64,000 bases of DNA from Megaustenia siamemsis (GCA_032433765.1 JAVIAB010000049.1:25963651-26027650), one strand, 5' to 3'; shown: positions 10,705-20,542, numbered from the stretch's first letter. The notes: generated by a model from the sequence alone, not told the origin. Program-made: numbers and translations.

Positions 10705-11372
10705 GAGACGGATGTGGACCAGAGGCTGCAGTTAATGGCAAAACAAAGACCAATCTCTATGACAATGACTGCACACTGACGATGAGTGAGGTGCAAACAT
10801 TTACAGACACCTATTGTCTGGACGAGCTTTCTTGGTCGTTTTGTGTGTGTAGTGGGTGCTGCAAAGGATACAACGTCATCACCGGTGCGTGTCGCGGCAA
10901 CTGTTCACATGGGATCTGTGGACACGACTGCTCCGGGTCGTGTCTTAGTGTCTGTCCTTTATGTGAGGAAAAATCCGGAAAATGTCTTCAATGTAAACGT
11001 CCTGGCTACATCTGTAGTGACACTTGTTCCGATGGTAATTTTGGGCTACGGTGCGGACAGACGTGTTCTGAGGGCTGTGACATCATATGTGACCCGGAGG
11101 GTACAGACTGTGCGTGCAAGGAGACGTGCTACGGATCTGACTGCACTCTCAAATGTCCGGACAACTATTTGAACGACACCTGTGGACAGTCAACCGGGAA
11201 CTGTATATGCAATGGAACGTTCTACGGGTCAGACTGCACTCTCAAATCTCCGGACAACTGTTTGAACGAAACCTGTGAACAGTTAATCGGGGCCTGCGTC
11301 TCGTATGTCGATGATTCCCACGTTAAGAAGAGTCTACCGACTACAACAAACCCAAGCATATGGATACCTTAA
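10705..11372 (+). CDS. cysteine-rich EGF-like protein, fragment (3' end)
   Basis: Open to a stop at 11370. I start it after a possible acceptor (gcttgctatacag), because upstream frame is pure minisatellite. It begins GDGCGPEAAVNGKTKT, then LYDNDCTLT, which resembles the end of a galactose-binding-like domain, then a run of cysteines spaced as in EGF/laminin-type repeats (CRGNCSHGICGHDCSGSC, CSDGNFGLRCGQTC, CKETCYGSDCTLKC). The last two repeats are near duplicates (YGSDCTLKCPDN and YGSDCTLKSPDN, the second having lost a cysteine). No membrane helix before the stop. It resembles MEGF or scavenger-receptor-F-like invertebrate proteins, secreted or cell-surface. It lies antisense in an SLC5 intron; nested gene, pseudogene or transposed exon are all possible. 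Confidence 0.6.
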
Positions 11373-11820
11373 TGTGTTTCTGTGCTGGACATGGTTCATT
11401 TCTTGGTGTTTATCAGTGAAGCCATGGCTCATATCTTGATGTGTTTCTGTGCTTGCCATGGCTCATATCTTAGCTTGTGTGTGTGTGTGTGTGTGTGCTG
11501 CCATGGCTCATATCTTGGTGTGTGTCATATTAGTCATATCTCATATCTTGGTGTGTCCTTGCTAGTCATGTCTCATATCTTTATGTGTGTATGTGTTTAG
11601 TCATATCTCATATCTTAACGTGTATCTGTTTTAGTCATGTGTCATATCTTTATGTGTGCATGTTTGGGTTAGATATCTCATATCCATGACATGTGTGCAT
11701 GTTTATGTTAGTCATGCCTCATGTCTTTGTGTGCATGTCTGTGTATGTCACATCTCATGTCCTTGTGTGTGCATGTCTATGTTGATCATATCTCATATCT
11801 TTGTGTGTATGTTTATGTTA
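11373..11820. repeat. degenerate GT-rich repeats
   Basis: Diverged units of about 36-40 bases containing catggctcatatcttg and later gtcatgtctcatatct, plus a (gt)n run at 11478-11497. They look like the old edge of the 36-bp array that follows. Confidence 0.75.
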
Positions 11821-12265
11821 GTCATGTGTCATATATCTTGATGTGTGTCAGTGTTAGTCATGTGTCATATATCTTGATGTGTGTCAGTGTTAGTCATGTG
11901 TCATATATCTTGATGTGTGTCAGTGTTAGTCATGTGTCATATATCTTGATGTGTGTCAGTGTTAGTCATGTGTCATATATCTTGATGTGTGTCAGTGTTA
12001 GTCATGTGTCATATATCTTGATGTGTGTCAGTGTTAGTCATGTGTCATATATCTTGATGTGTGTCAGTGTTAGTCATGTGTCATATATCTTGATGTGTGT
12101 CAGTGTTAGTCATGTGTCATATATCTTGATGTGTGTCAGTGTTAGTCATGTGTCATATATCTTGATGTGTGTCAGTGTTAGTCATGTGTCATATATCTTG
12201 ATGTGTGTCAGTGTTAGTCATGTGTCATATATCTTGATGTGTGTCAGTGTTAGTCATGCCTCGTA
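11821..12265. repeat. 36-bp minisatellite
   Basis: About 12 nearly identical copies, period 36 (gtcatgtgtcatatatcttg start). Open on the plus strand because 36 is a multiple of three. Confidence 0.95.
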
Positions 12266-12282
12266 TCGCTGAAGGGCAATTC

Positions 12283-13092
12283 TGTGTTAGTCACATCTCA
12301 CATCTTTGTGTGTGCATGTCTGTGTTAGTCACATCTCACATCTTTGTGTGTGCATGTCTGTGTTAGTCACATCTCACATCTTTGTGTGTGCATGTCTGTG
12401 TTAGTCACATCTCACATCTTTGTGTGTGCATGTCTGTGTTAGTCACATCTCACATCTTTGTGTGTGCATGTCTGTGTTGGTCACATCTCACATCTTTGTG
12501 TGTGCATGTCTGTGTTAGTCACATCTCACATCTTTGTGTGTGCATGTCTGTGTTAGTCACATCTCCTATCTTTGTGTGTGCATGTCTGTGTTGGTCACAT
12601 CTCATATCTTTGTGTGTGCATGTCTGTGTTAGTCACATCTCCTATCTTTGTGTGTGCATGTCTGTGTTAGTCACATCTCCTATCTTTGTGTGTGCATGTC
12701 TGTGTTGGTCACATCTCCTATCTTTGTGTGTGCATGTCTGTGTTAGTCACATCTCCTATCTTTGTGTGTGCATGTCTGTGTTAGTCACATCTCACATCTT
12801 TGTGTGTGCATGTCTGTGTTAGTCACATCTCATATCTTTGTGTGTGCATGTCTGTGTTAGTCACATCTCATATCTTTGTGTGTGTATGTCTGTGTTAGTC
12901 ACATCTCCTATCTTTGTGTGTACATGTCTGTGTTAGTCACATCTCATATCTTTGTGTGTACATGTCTGTGTTAGTCACATCTCATATCTTTGTGTGTACA
13001 TGTCTGTGTTATTCACATCTCACATCTTTGTGTGTGCATGTCTGTGTTAGTCACATCTCCTATCTTTGTGTGTACATGTCTGTGTTAGTCAC
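12283..13092. repeat. 38-bp minisatellite
   Basis: About 21 copies, period 38 (tgtgttagtcacatctcaca then tctttgtgtgtgcatgtc). Sub-variants: cacatct, ctatct, catatct, and tacatg in the last units. Its last unit runs without a break into the dispersed repeat at 13085-13430, whose edge carries half of the unit. Confidence 0.95.
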
Positions 13093-13430
13093 CTCTAGTG
13101 ACTCGGCAGATGGTGCTCGTAAACCTGGGAGGGCCGACCATCTAAGGGCAGAATCCCCTACAGAAAAGATCATCTGCTCCTTGCAGGAAGATTGGGAACA
13201 ATCAAAGGCTAAGGAATGCAAACCTGAATAAAATGATGGCTGAAATCGGATGCACTGGGCCACTGGCGCAGAAAACAGTGCAACGTATTAACGGGTGTTC
13301 AGTCAGAGTGGATCTGACAGACTCTAAATGTGATGTTCTGTCTGTGGGGGCGATCAACACACTTAACCTGACAGCTGACTTCATGTGAGAGTCTGGAATC
13401 CTACTCTGATTGAGTCCTGATCGCAGAGAG
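13085..13430 (+). repeat. dispersed repeat R1 (unclassified)
   Basis: About 340 bases repeated in inverse orientation at 29358-29680 and, more diverged, at about 27550-27690. Landmarks are gtcacctctagtgactcgg, gggccgaccatctaaggg and gattgagtcctgatcgcag. No protein similarity recognised. It could be part of a LINE untranslated region or a SINE without obvious tRNA boxes. Confidence 0.75.
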
Positions 13431-13436
13431 AGAGAG

Positions 13437-13870
13437 ATACTTCTATGTCTGTTTTATACTTCTATGTTTTATATTTCTGTCTGTTTTATACTTCTGTTTT
13501 ATACTTCTATGTCTGTTTTATATTTCTATATCTGTTTTATATTTCTATGTCTGTTTTATACTTCTATGTCTGTTTTATATTTCTATCTATGTTTTATATT
13601 TCTATGTAGGTTTTATACTTCTATGTCTGTTTTATACTTCTATGTTTTATATTTCTGTCTGTTTTATACTTCCGTTTTATACTTCTATGTCTGTTTTATA
13701 TTTCTATTTCTGTTTAATATTTCTATGTCTGTTTTATACTTCTATGTCTGTTATATATTTCTTGGTTTGTTTTATACATCTGTTTTATATTTTTAGATCT
13801 TATTTATACTTCTGTTTTATACTTCTATGTCTGTTTTATATTTCTATGTTTGATTTCTACTTCTATGTCA
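13437..13870. repeat. 19-bp minisatellite, locus 2
   Basis: Same unit as at 10045-10640 (ttttatatttctatgtctg, with ttatacttctatg variants), about 22 copies. It begins at the gagagagaga edge of dispersed repeat R1. Confidence 0.93.
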
Positions 13871-14035
13871 GACTTCCTAAGATATGCCTAACCACCGTTA
13901 ATGGTTTGTCTGCCTACAGTGACTACTTTTCATATTTATCTTGAGAGTATTTTCATTCTGTCCTTCATATTTATTTTGATCTCTTTTTCGATTTGTTTTT
14001 TTCTTATTGATTTTTAATGATCATTATCATCTTCT

Positions 14036-14375
14036 TAGGGGGCCTCGTAGCCGAGTTGGGAAAACCACCCGACTGGACTACCGACGTTCGGACAACCCGT
14101 GTTCGATTCCGCTGGGAGCAGTGTGAGTTGTACTCGAGGTTGAAAAGAAAAAAAATACCCCCGAGTTCGACCCAGCCGCTGGCAGAAATGGGTGCCAGGG
14201 TATTACTCTGGGAAGGTGAGGAATTCTGCTTTGCATCGTAAGTTTCGATGCTTGAGGCGACACTACCCAGAAGTCTCCGAACATTTCTGGATAGGCGGCC
14301 GAGCACATATGGGTGGAAACTCGCGTGCTAAGACGCCGATTCAAGTCTCGTACTTGACCTTGACCTTATCTTTGC
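14036..14375 (+). mobile_element. tRNA-derived SINE (SINE-I), full-length
   Basis: Starts gggggcctcgtagccgagtt, where TAGCCGAGTTGG is a good RNA polymerase III box A, and GTGTTCGATTCC about 45 bases on is box B. The tRNA-like head is followed by an A-rich link, a body (gtttcgatgcttgaggcgac, gagcacatatgggtggaaac) and a tail ending cttgaccttgacctta. Two other copies are at 3959-4260 (minus) and 5037-5195. Confidence 0.85.
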
Positions 14376-14504
14376 CAATCAGTGATATCAAACCCAAGTC
14401 TACCTGGGTTGATTATTAAATATCAATGACCTATCTAAGTTTGCAATCACAAATCAGTCTATCCAAATACGCTCACAAACATAGCTCTCAAATACATACA
14501 CACA

Positions 14505-14640
14505 CCTCAACAAGGGAGGACTTCCGGTCAATATGGCGGATAGGCGACAGGAATTGTTGAGGCACTGTCTGAAAAGTGTTCTTTTGTTGCAGTTTCCTCA
14601 TATTCCAAATTCGGCTTATTACGGCATATTATTATTCCAC
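14505..14640 (+). repeat. dispersed repeat R2 (5' LINE-like leader)
   Basis: One of three copies of a module with ggaggacttccggtc, atggcggataggcg, gaaaagtgttc and gcagtttcctcatattcc. Others are at 20075-20180 (plus) and 29690-29800 (minus). The 'ATGGCGG' context resembles the 5' end of many LINEs, but no open frame follows. Confidence 0.65.
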
Positions 14641-14945
14641 GTTTGACATTTTCTTAAATGCTATTTGAAACGTTACACTTGTTTCAGATTTGTCCTGTAT
14701 TTTGTATATTTATTTTGTATATTTATTTTGTATATTTATTTTTGTATATTTATTTTGTATATTTATTTTGTATATTTATTTTGTATATTTATTTTTGTAT
14801 ATTTTTTGTATATATTTTTGTATATTTATGCTGCACGATGGTGTTGATTGTTTCCTCGATATAACCATTACTTCTGTTTTCTTACTATTCACACTGAGAC
14901 CTTTCTTGTTGCTTCTTTTACTATTATGTCTATAATTTTTTTGTA
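14641..14945 (-). mobile_element. LINE fragment (family C, RT region) with 13-bp repeats
   Basis: Matches by eye the family C segment at 16741-16930 (cattttcttaaatgctattt, cattacttctgtttt). Between 14696 and 14830 a 13-bp unit ttttgtatattta is expanded about nine times in place of one tttatttttatgc stretch. Confidence 0.75.
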
Positions 14946-15693
14946 GCTGTCAGAACTACTGAGTTTAGTGCTCTGTGCACACCGTGAGCTGTGTGTTTCA
15001 TCCGGATTGTGTTTCTATATTCAGATTGCTTACGATGAATAATGATATCGGATGAAGAAGGACAGTTCAGCTATGTTCTCTTTCGGTGCTAATACACCTT
15101 ATGTCTTTTGGCGTGTGCTGTGTTTGCTACGATGGGGACTGCAGCTGCCTTTCTTTGGATATTCGAAGAGATGTTAATTCGGATCATTCCACTGGCACGG
15201 GCGATTGAACAATCATGGATGTTCACTCGCCACGTAGAAGGCTGTCTGCAGTGGAGCTCCATTCACCGTCTCGTGCCTTGGTAGCATAACCTGTTATAGG
15301 TTCTATTGTACATCTCTTGATGTTGATATCACATTGTCTGTCCACATTAGCTTTTGTCTGACTCTGCCTCGTTACCCCTGTTCTTTCTCTTCGAAGATGG
15401 TCTTAAGTAAGTTATTGTATCTCTTTATTTGTACTAAAATGAATTTATCTTTTTTTTCAACTGTTCTGAACAGTTCTTTTATACCGCAACGTATTCATCC
15501 CTCTTTTCTTTCTCTTTCCCACATGAATGTCTTCTATATTTCTTTGAAAATTCTTTCTTTCATATCACATTCAATCATTCAACAAGAAATGTTTTACAAT
15601 TACAATTTTTACAATTATTTAGCAATCAATCCAGTTACTAGTGCAAGCATGTATGCAAATACTTAATCATCCATTCCTTCTTCATTTACTGAC
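14946..15693. other. intron sequence, nothing recognised
   Basis: No repeat, exon or mobile-element landmark recognised. The plus-strand open frame 15334-15666 has low-complexity composition and no family similarity that I can see. Confidence 0.5.
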
Positions 15694-15695
15694 AT

Positions 15696-15748
<53 letters not shown>
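15696..15748. repeat. (ATC)n tail of family C LINE
   Basis: About 17 copies of atc at the 3' terminus of the minus-strand family C element that follows. Family A and C copies here all end in such a trinucleotide run. Confidence 0.93.
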
Positions 15749-15801
15749 GTGCCATACGGGTTGGCATAGACGATCATGTCCTTCCACAATCTTCTATCCA
15801 C

Positions 15802-16397
15802 AGAAAGTAAAAGTAAAGAGCCCCCGTCACGCCAAGTGGCGTATAGGGAATATGGTGTTAGTGACCCGTCACGCCAAGTGGCGTATAGGGAATATGGTGT
15901 TAGTGTCCCGTCACGCCAAGTGGCGTATAGGGAATATGGTGTTAGTGAACCGTCACACCAAGTGGCGCATAGGGAATATGGTGTTAGTGTCCCGTCACGC
16001 CAAGTGGCGCATAGGGAATATAGTGTTAGTGTCCCGTCACGCCAAGTGGCGTATAGGGAATATGGTGTTAGTGTCCCGTCACGCCAAGTGGCGTATAGGG
16101 AATATGGTGTTAGTGACCCGTCACACCAAGTGGCGTATAGGGAATATGGTGCTAGTGACCCGTCACACCAAGTGGCGTATAGGGAATATGGTGCTAGTGA
16201 CCATAAATTTTACAGACCTTCGGTACATGATTTTTGGCGTAATGTGGTCGGTATTACGCCCGTGCCGCTTTACTTTTCCAGAAAAAAATCCGGTACCAGT
16301 TTAAGGCTGGGTGAACCGGAAGCCGTCGGTTGGGATCGAACCCTACCTCTTGTCCTTTGTAGTCCAGTTCTCTTACCACTGAGCTATCATAGCTCCC
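15802..16397 (-). mobile_element. tRNA-derived SINE (SINE-II) with nine 42-bp tail units
   Basis: Reading the minus strand: GGGAGCTATGATAGCTCAGT head with box A TAGCTCAGTGG, box B GGGTTCGATCCC, body GGCGTAATACCGACC, then nine 42-bp units. Target-site duplication ttctatccac at 15792-15801 and 16398-16407. The host is the family C LINE. This is the most complete SINE-II. Confidence 0.92.
15822..16203. repeat. 42-bp hairpin repeat inside SINE-II
   Basis: Nine copies of a 42-bp unit (cgtcacgccaagtggcgtat start). Each contains the inverted repeat ACGCC-AAGT-GGCGT, able to fold as a 5-bp hairpin. Because 42 is a multiple of three, several frames stay open; they are not genes. Confidence 0.95.
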
Positions 16398-16746
16398 TTC
16401 TATCCACTGTGCATCGTATAAATTATGTTGTTGACTGTTTTCTATGCCATAACAACAAGCTCTCCAGAATTTTCTCCTTTTGTCGTCCGCGATCTCTCTT
16501 TCCTTTTATTTTGTCAGTTATAACCAAGTATTCTAACTTTCCTCTTCTCATGATGTGCCCGAAAAATGTTGATTGTTTCTTTCTGATGTTTCTTCTGAGA
16601 AATCCCATCTCTGTGGCCTCTAATCGTCTTTCCATTTATTTGTTTACGGTCCATGATTCGCTTCCATAGGTCAGAATTGGTTCTATATAGCACCGATGAA
16701 CTCTCGTTCTCATTTCTATTGACATAGATTTGTTGCATACGACGTT

Positions 16747-16977
16747 TTACATTTTCTTAAATGCTATTTGACGTGTTGCAAATATTACAGATTTGTCCAG
16801 TTTATTTTTATGCTGCATGATGGTGATGATTGTTTCTTCGATAAGAACCATTACTTCTGTTTCCTTACTATTCAGACTGAGACCTTTCTTGTTGCTTTCT
16901 TTTACTATTATGTCTATAATTTTTTGTAGTTCATTCTCTGTCTCTGCTATTAAGACTGTGTCATCCGCATATCGCAA
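16747..16977 (-). pseudogene. reverse transcriptase fragment, YADD motif (family C LINE)
   Basis: Encodes MRYADDTVLIAETENELQ, then KKGLSLNSKETEVMV. Y-A-D-D is catalytic motif C of reverse transcriptases, followed by the usual G-L-x-x-N-x-x-K-T-E-x-M motif. The matching motif A (FIDYTKAFDKV) is at 18442-18672, separated by the mariner insertion. It is part of the dead family C element. Confidence 0.88.
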
Positions 16978-17015
16978 ATAGTTATGCTGTGACCGTTGAC
17001 TTTAATTCCTTTATA

Positions 17016-18331
17016 TGAAGGGAGGTCAAAAAGTAATGCACACCAATTTTTTTCTCGGAAACTATTGGGAAAAATGTGTGAAATTTTCACAGATTGTAGC
17101 TGAACATTCCCTTTACACTATCTATTTTTCAACATAATCTCCGTCCAAGCGTATTGCCTTACGCCAACGCGAAACTAGGTCATGAATGCCTCGTTTGTAC
17201 CAAGTTTTGTCCTGCTCGCGTAGCCATTTTTAACTGCACGGATCACATCCTCATCATTGTCAAATGTTCCCACGCAGGAATTTTTTGAGTGGTCCAAACA
17301 GATGGAAATCTGAGGGAGCCAGATCAGGGCTGTAAGGAGGATGGGGCAGTACAGTCCAACCAAATTTGTTGATTGCTTCCCGTGTTACCAGACTTGTGTG
17401 AGGGCGTGCATTTCATGTTGAAGCAACAAATCTGCAGATGGCTTATTAGGCCGAACTCTGTGGAACGATTTTTGAGTTTTGTCAGTGTATTGATGTAAGT
17501 TGTCGAGTTGATTGTCTCACCTCTTGTCATTACATCAACAAGAATCACACCATCAATGTCCCAGAAGACATGATCATCACCTTTCCGGCTGATGGAGATG
17601 TTTTGAATTTTTTCTTTTTGGTGACTGCGGATGATGCCATTCCATTGACTGCATTTTTGTTTCAGGCTCATAATAATGTGCCCACGTTTCGTCACCGGTA
17701 ACAATTTTTGACAAAAACATTTCTCCTTCAACACCGAAACGCTCCAACAATTCAGAACAGAATGTTTTCCTTTGAACTCTGTGATCATTTGTTAGGCACC
17801 GAGGAACCCATCGAGCGCAAATCTTTGAATATCCGAGAGTTTTAAAAATTGCGATTGCACTTCCCTTGCTGACTGTAAGCTGCAATGCCAATTGCTGACT
17901 AGTGATACGCCTATCTTACGAATAATGGCATCAGCCCGGTTTAACATGTCTGTGCTGGTAGTCCAGAACGCGGTAAATCATGCAGCTCCACTCGTACACT
18001 TTCTGCAGCTTTAATTCTCTGAACCCAGCGACTAACTGTGCTCCTATCGACTGCAGAACATTTGTACACTGCACACAGTCGTTTATGAATGTTTGCCACA
18101 GTTTCTTTTTCCGCAACCAGAAATTCTATGACAATTCGCTGTTTGTAACGAACATTGTTGACAAGTTCCATTTTAACGGTTCATAGATTGCGTAATATTT
18201 TTCAGAATGCTGTGCAATTTGGTGCACATAATTGGAACATGTCATATTCCAAGTGTGCAACATTTCATATTCCTATCTTTATTATTAGCCGAGAAAAAAA
18301 ATTGGTGTGCATTACTTTTTGACCCCCTACG
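17016..18331 (-). mobile_element. mariner-type DNA transposon
   Basis: 1316 bases, the usual mariner size. Terminal inverted repeats share ggtcaaaaagtaatgcacac and continue into caatttttttctcgg; the target duplication is TA (17014-17015 and 18332-18333). It splits the family C LINE between its RT motifs A and C, and the LINE sequence resumes cleanly on both sides when compared with the copy at 20633-21602. Confidence 0.88.
17170..18171 (-). pseudogene. mariner transposase, broken
   Basis: Starts MELVNNVRYKQRIVIEF with a helix-turn-helix region (VDRSTVSRWVQRIKAAES), continues ARWVPRCLTNDHRVQR and VTGDETWAHYYEPETK, which holds the first catalytic aspartate. IDGVILVDVMTRGETIN follows. The third catalytic D lies in SPDLAPSDFHLF near 17320, in another frame. 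The second catalytic codon (LLQHD-type motif near 17425) has lost a base. At least one stop (around 17940) and several frameshifts make it nonfunctional as read. Confidence 0.88.
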
Positions 18332-18333
18332 TA

Positions 18334-18690
18334 TCTATTATTGATCTCATATTTTGCTGCAAAGTGAAAAACAAATCCGGCAACAGAACACAGCCTTGTC
18401 TGACTCCTTGTTTTATATATTGGAATGGTCCTGTTTGGTTGCTAATTCGTATAGCTGCTGTTTGTTGCCAGTACATGTTTTTTTATGATTCGCAGATCCT
18501 TGCCATCAATGTTTAATTTCTCCAAAAAGTTGATTATTTCCACATGCTTTACTTTGTCAAATGCTTTTGTGTAGTCTATAAAGCACATATATAGATCTTT
18601 CTTTACCTCTATAGATATTTCTATCAATGTTATTAGGATGTATATTTCATTATTGGTGCCATTTTCTTCCACAAATACACATTGTTCCTC
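18334..18690 (-). pseudogene. reverse transcriptase fragment, motif A (family C LINE)
   Basis: Minus-strand frame 18672-18442 reads EENGTNNEIYILITLIEI, then KKDLYMCFIDYTKAFDKV, the RT motif A with its metal-binding aspartate, then INFLEKLNIDGKDLRIIK. Left of it, in other frames, are remnants of motif B (GVRQGC type). Same element as 16747-16977. Confidence 0.85.
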
Positions 18691-18985
18691 ACTTATTTCT
18701 CATTTATACATCATTTATAATTCAATCCGACCATTCATTTATTCATCCATTCATCTACATACATAATCATTCAAATGATGTACAATCCTCAAACTGTTCT
18801 TTCACTCTTACATTTACCCAGTCAATCAGGAACCAAGATGTGCACCAAGCAATGCAATCAATCATTCAATCATTCAATCAGCGTGTTATTTCTTCCATCA
18901 AACCATTCTTCTAAGCACAAAATCCACAGGTACAGTCCACGTTCACATATTATCCACTTATCCACACAACTACTATCATGTTACT
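18691..18985. other. low-complexity intron sequence
   Basis: AT-rich, with many att-cat and caatcattc words but no clean tandem period. No exon or mobile element recognised up to the donor of exon 18989-19056. Confidence 0.5.
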
Positions 18986-18988
18986 CAC

Positions 18989-19056
18989 AAAAGACGTGTA
19001 GATCACAGCCACCAACTCAATCACAAAGATGGAACTCCACATGGGAAAGCCAGTCA
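18989..19056 (-). CDS. SLC5-family transporter, exon
   Basis: Minus strand, acceptor TTTCCACAG and donor GTGAGT. With one base from the previous exon it encodes VTGFPMWSSIFVI, then ELVAVIYTSF. V-T-G-x-x-x-W followed by a helix ending Y-T-x-x is the SLC5 segment just before the G-G-x-K-A-V-x-W-T-D signature, which is the next exon. Length 68, phase 1 in, 0 out; both junctions agree. The intron minisatellite starts about six bases upstream of the acceptor, so the acceptor's pyrimidine tract is shared with the repeat unit. Confidence 0.87.
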
Positions 19057-19061
19057 CTGTG

Positions 19062-19560
19062 GAAAGAAAACCATATCCGATTGTAACTCAAGACAGAAAA
19101 CCATATCCGATTGTAACTCAAGACAGAAAACCATATCCGATTGTTACTCAAGACAGTAAACCATATCCGGTTGCAACTTACTCAAGACAGAAGCCATATC
19201 CGGTTGTAACTTACTCAAGACAGAAAGCCATATCCGGTTGCAACTTACTCAAGACAGAAAGCCATATCCGGTTGTAACTTACTCAAGACAGTAAGCCATA
19301 TCCGGTTGTAACTTACTCAAGACAGTAAGCCATATCCGGTTGTAACTTACTCAAGACAGTAAGCAATATCCGGTTGTAACTTACTCAAGACAGAAAACCA
19401 TATCCGGTTGTAACTTACTCAAGACAGTAAGCCATATCTGGTTGCAACTTAATCAAGACATAAAGCCATATCCGGTTGCAACTTAATCAAGACAGAAAGC
19501 CATATCCGGTTCTAACTTAATCAAGACAGAAAACCATATTCGGTTACAACTTACTCACGA
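19062..19560. repeat. 30- to 34-bp minisatellite beside a splice acceptor
   Basis: About 15 units of the type gaaaaccatatccgattgta plus actcaagaca. The first units have period 30; later ones have period 34 through an added ttac. On the sense (minus) strand of the transporter gene each unit has a TTTTCTGTCTTGAG pyrimidine stretch resembling the real acceptor. Confidence 0.92.
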
Positions 19561-19617
19561 TATTTTGTGGGCTCCTTTTTGTGATGTTAAATCAACTATA
19601 GTGTTTCAACACAATCT

Positions 19618-19683
19618 TCATCGGACGATGAAGAGAGAAAATACTGAATAGCTTGGTGTCATGGCATGGAAAACAGACAACTA
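19618..19683 (+). mobile_element. short family C LINE fragment
   Basis: gaagagagaaaatactgaat and agcttggtgtcatggcatgg match the family C coding end (compare 1900-1945). Both ends are truncated. Confidence 0.65.
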
Positions 19684-19747
19684 GATTTTGGACAACAAAC
19701 ATACACTAAAGTACAGAAAAACAAAACGGGTACATAGTTGGACTTAC

Positions 19748-19799
19748 CTGCCTCTAAAGCAACGGCTGGACCAAACAAAACTATGCCCATGTACCAAGT
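19748..19799 (-). CDS. SLC5-family transporter, exon
   Basis: Minus strand, acceptor CTCATCTACAG and donor GTAAGT. Encodes TWYMGIVLFGPAVALEA plus one base. Q/T-x-Y-M-x-I-V-x-x-x-P-A-x-A-L is the conserved helix preceding V-T-G in SLC5 carriers, and the next exon supplies V-T-G. Length 52, phase 0 in, 1 out. A very short exon, but homology, splice sites and phase all agree. Confidence 0.87.
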
Positions 19800-19859
19800 C
19801 TGTAGATGAGAAACATCTCCAGAATCTTCATTCATGATATCGAAATCTTCATCTAAAGT

Positions 19860-20028
19860 TATTCTGTCAAAGTGTTTGTTTACAAGTCAACAACGATGAC
19901 CTATTCTGTCAAAGTGTTTGTTTACAAGTCAACAACGATGACCTATTCTGTCAAAGTGTTGTTTACAAGTCAACAACGATGACCTATTCTGTCAAAGTGT
20001 TTGTTTACAAGTCAACAACGATGGCCTA
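19860..20028. repeat. 42-bp tandem repeat
   Basis: Four copies, period 42 (attctgtcaaagtgtttgtt then tacaagtcaacaacgatg). Unrelated to the SINE-II 42-bp unit. Confidence 0.93.
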
Positions 20029-20074
20029 ACATCATCAAGCGCTATACATTTTTAAAGAAATATGACGATCATCA

Positions 20075-20180
20075 CTTCGGGAGGACGTGTGAACTTTTGG
20101 TACATGGTGGATAGGCGGCAGGAACCATTGCAGGCTATGCATGAAAAGTGTTCCTCGTAGCAGTTTCCTCATATTCCAAG
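20075..20180 (+). repeat. dispersed repeat R2, copy 2
   Basis: Shares gggaggacgtg, ggataggcggcaggaa, gaaaagtgttcc and gcagtttcctcatattcc with 14505-14640. A SINE-III begins directly after it. Confidence 0.7.
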
Positions 20181-20495
20181 TCCATGGGGGACTGGTTAGT
20201 CTCGAGGCAAGACGCCGGCCTCGAGACAGAGAGGTTGTGGGTTCAAATCTCGGCTCCACCAGTTAAGATTTTTATTTATGATTTCTCTCTGCGACAACCA
20301 CCCCTGGTCTCAGCAGCGAGGCCCGACTTGAAACGTCAGTTACTCATCGACGGAAAAACATGAGTACCTCCGAAGTCGGAGTTATCTGCCTGTGCGGCGA
20401 TGGACCCCTTTACGCGCGGCTGCCAAGGAAAAATGGATAACTCGCAAAACTCAGTTCCTAGTCTCTAGGGACTTCGTCAGAGTTGAAAGCTGGCG
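20181..20495 (+). mobile_element. tRNA-derived SINE (SINE-III)
   Basis: The head gactggttagtctcgaggca has a long arm like leucine or serine tRNAs and box B GTGGGTTCAAATCTC. Conserved body ctggtctcagcagcgaggcc and a 3' part ctagggacttcgtcagag. It ends in an (aac)n run at 20497-20540. A second copy with clear target-site duplications is at 26201-26524. Confidence 0.8.
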
Positions 20496-20496
20496 A

Positions 20497-20498
20497 AC

Positions 20499-20540
<42 letters not shown>
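20497..20540. repeat. (ACA)n microsatellite
   Basis: About 14 copies of aca forming the 3' tail of SINE-III. Confidence 0.93.

Positions 20541-20542
<2 letters not shown>

Larger units (their letters stand above)
15696..18690 (-). mobile_element. LINE (RTE-like, family C) with SINE and mariner insertions
   Basis: The longest LINE copy in the window, minus strand. From its 5' side: RT motif A region (18672-18442: YMCFIDYTKAFDKVKH), the QGVRQGC-type region around 18400, mariner insertion 17016-18331, RT motif C (16977-16747: MRYADDTVLIAETENELQ), the C-terminal region, then SINE-II at 15802-16397 within the 3' end, then the ATC tail. The 5' part with the endonuclease is absent. Many indels; not functional. 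Confidence 0.88.

Noticed and set aside
13060..13384. Small frames in dispersed repeat R1 as a gene
   Set aside because: Not conserved between the two R1 copies, which differ by indels in these frames.
14036..14120. Functional tRNA genes suggested by box A and box B at 14036, 16320-16395, 20185, 26205, 28146, 29076 and 34735
   Set aside because: Each is followed by a shared non-tRNA body and tail and several have target-site duplications, so they are SINE heads; the acceptor stems do not pair convincingly.
15747..16669. Open frames of 185 and 297 residues on the plus strand
   Set aside because: They run antisense through SINE-II; the repeat motif is the 42-bp unit and the rest is LINE antisense.
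18627..19277. Plus-strand frames opposite the exon at 18989-19056
   Set aside because: Low-complexity or minisatellite-driven, and antisense to an exon with strong homology and correct splice sites.
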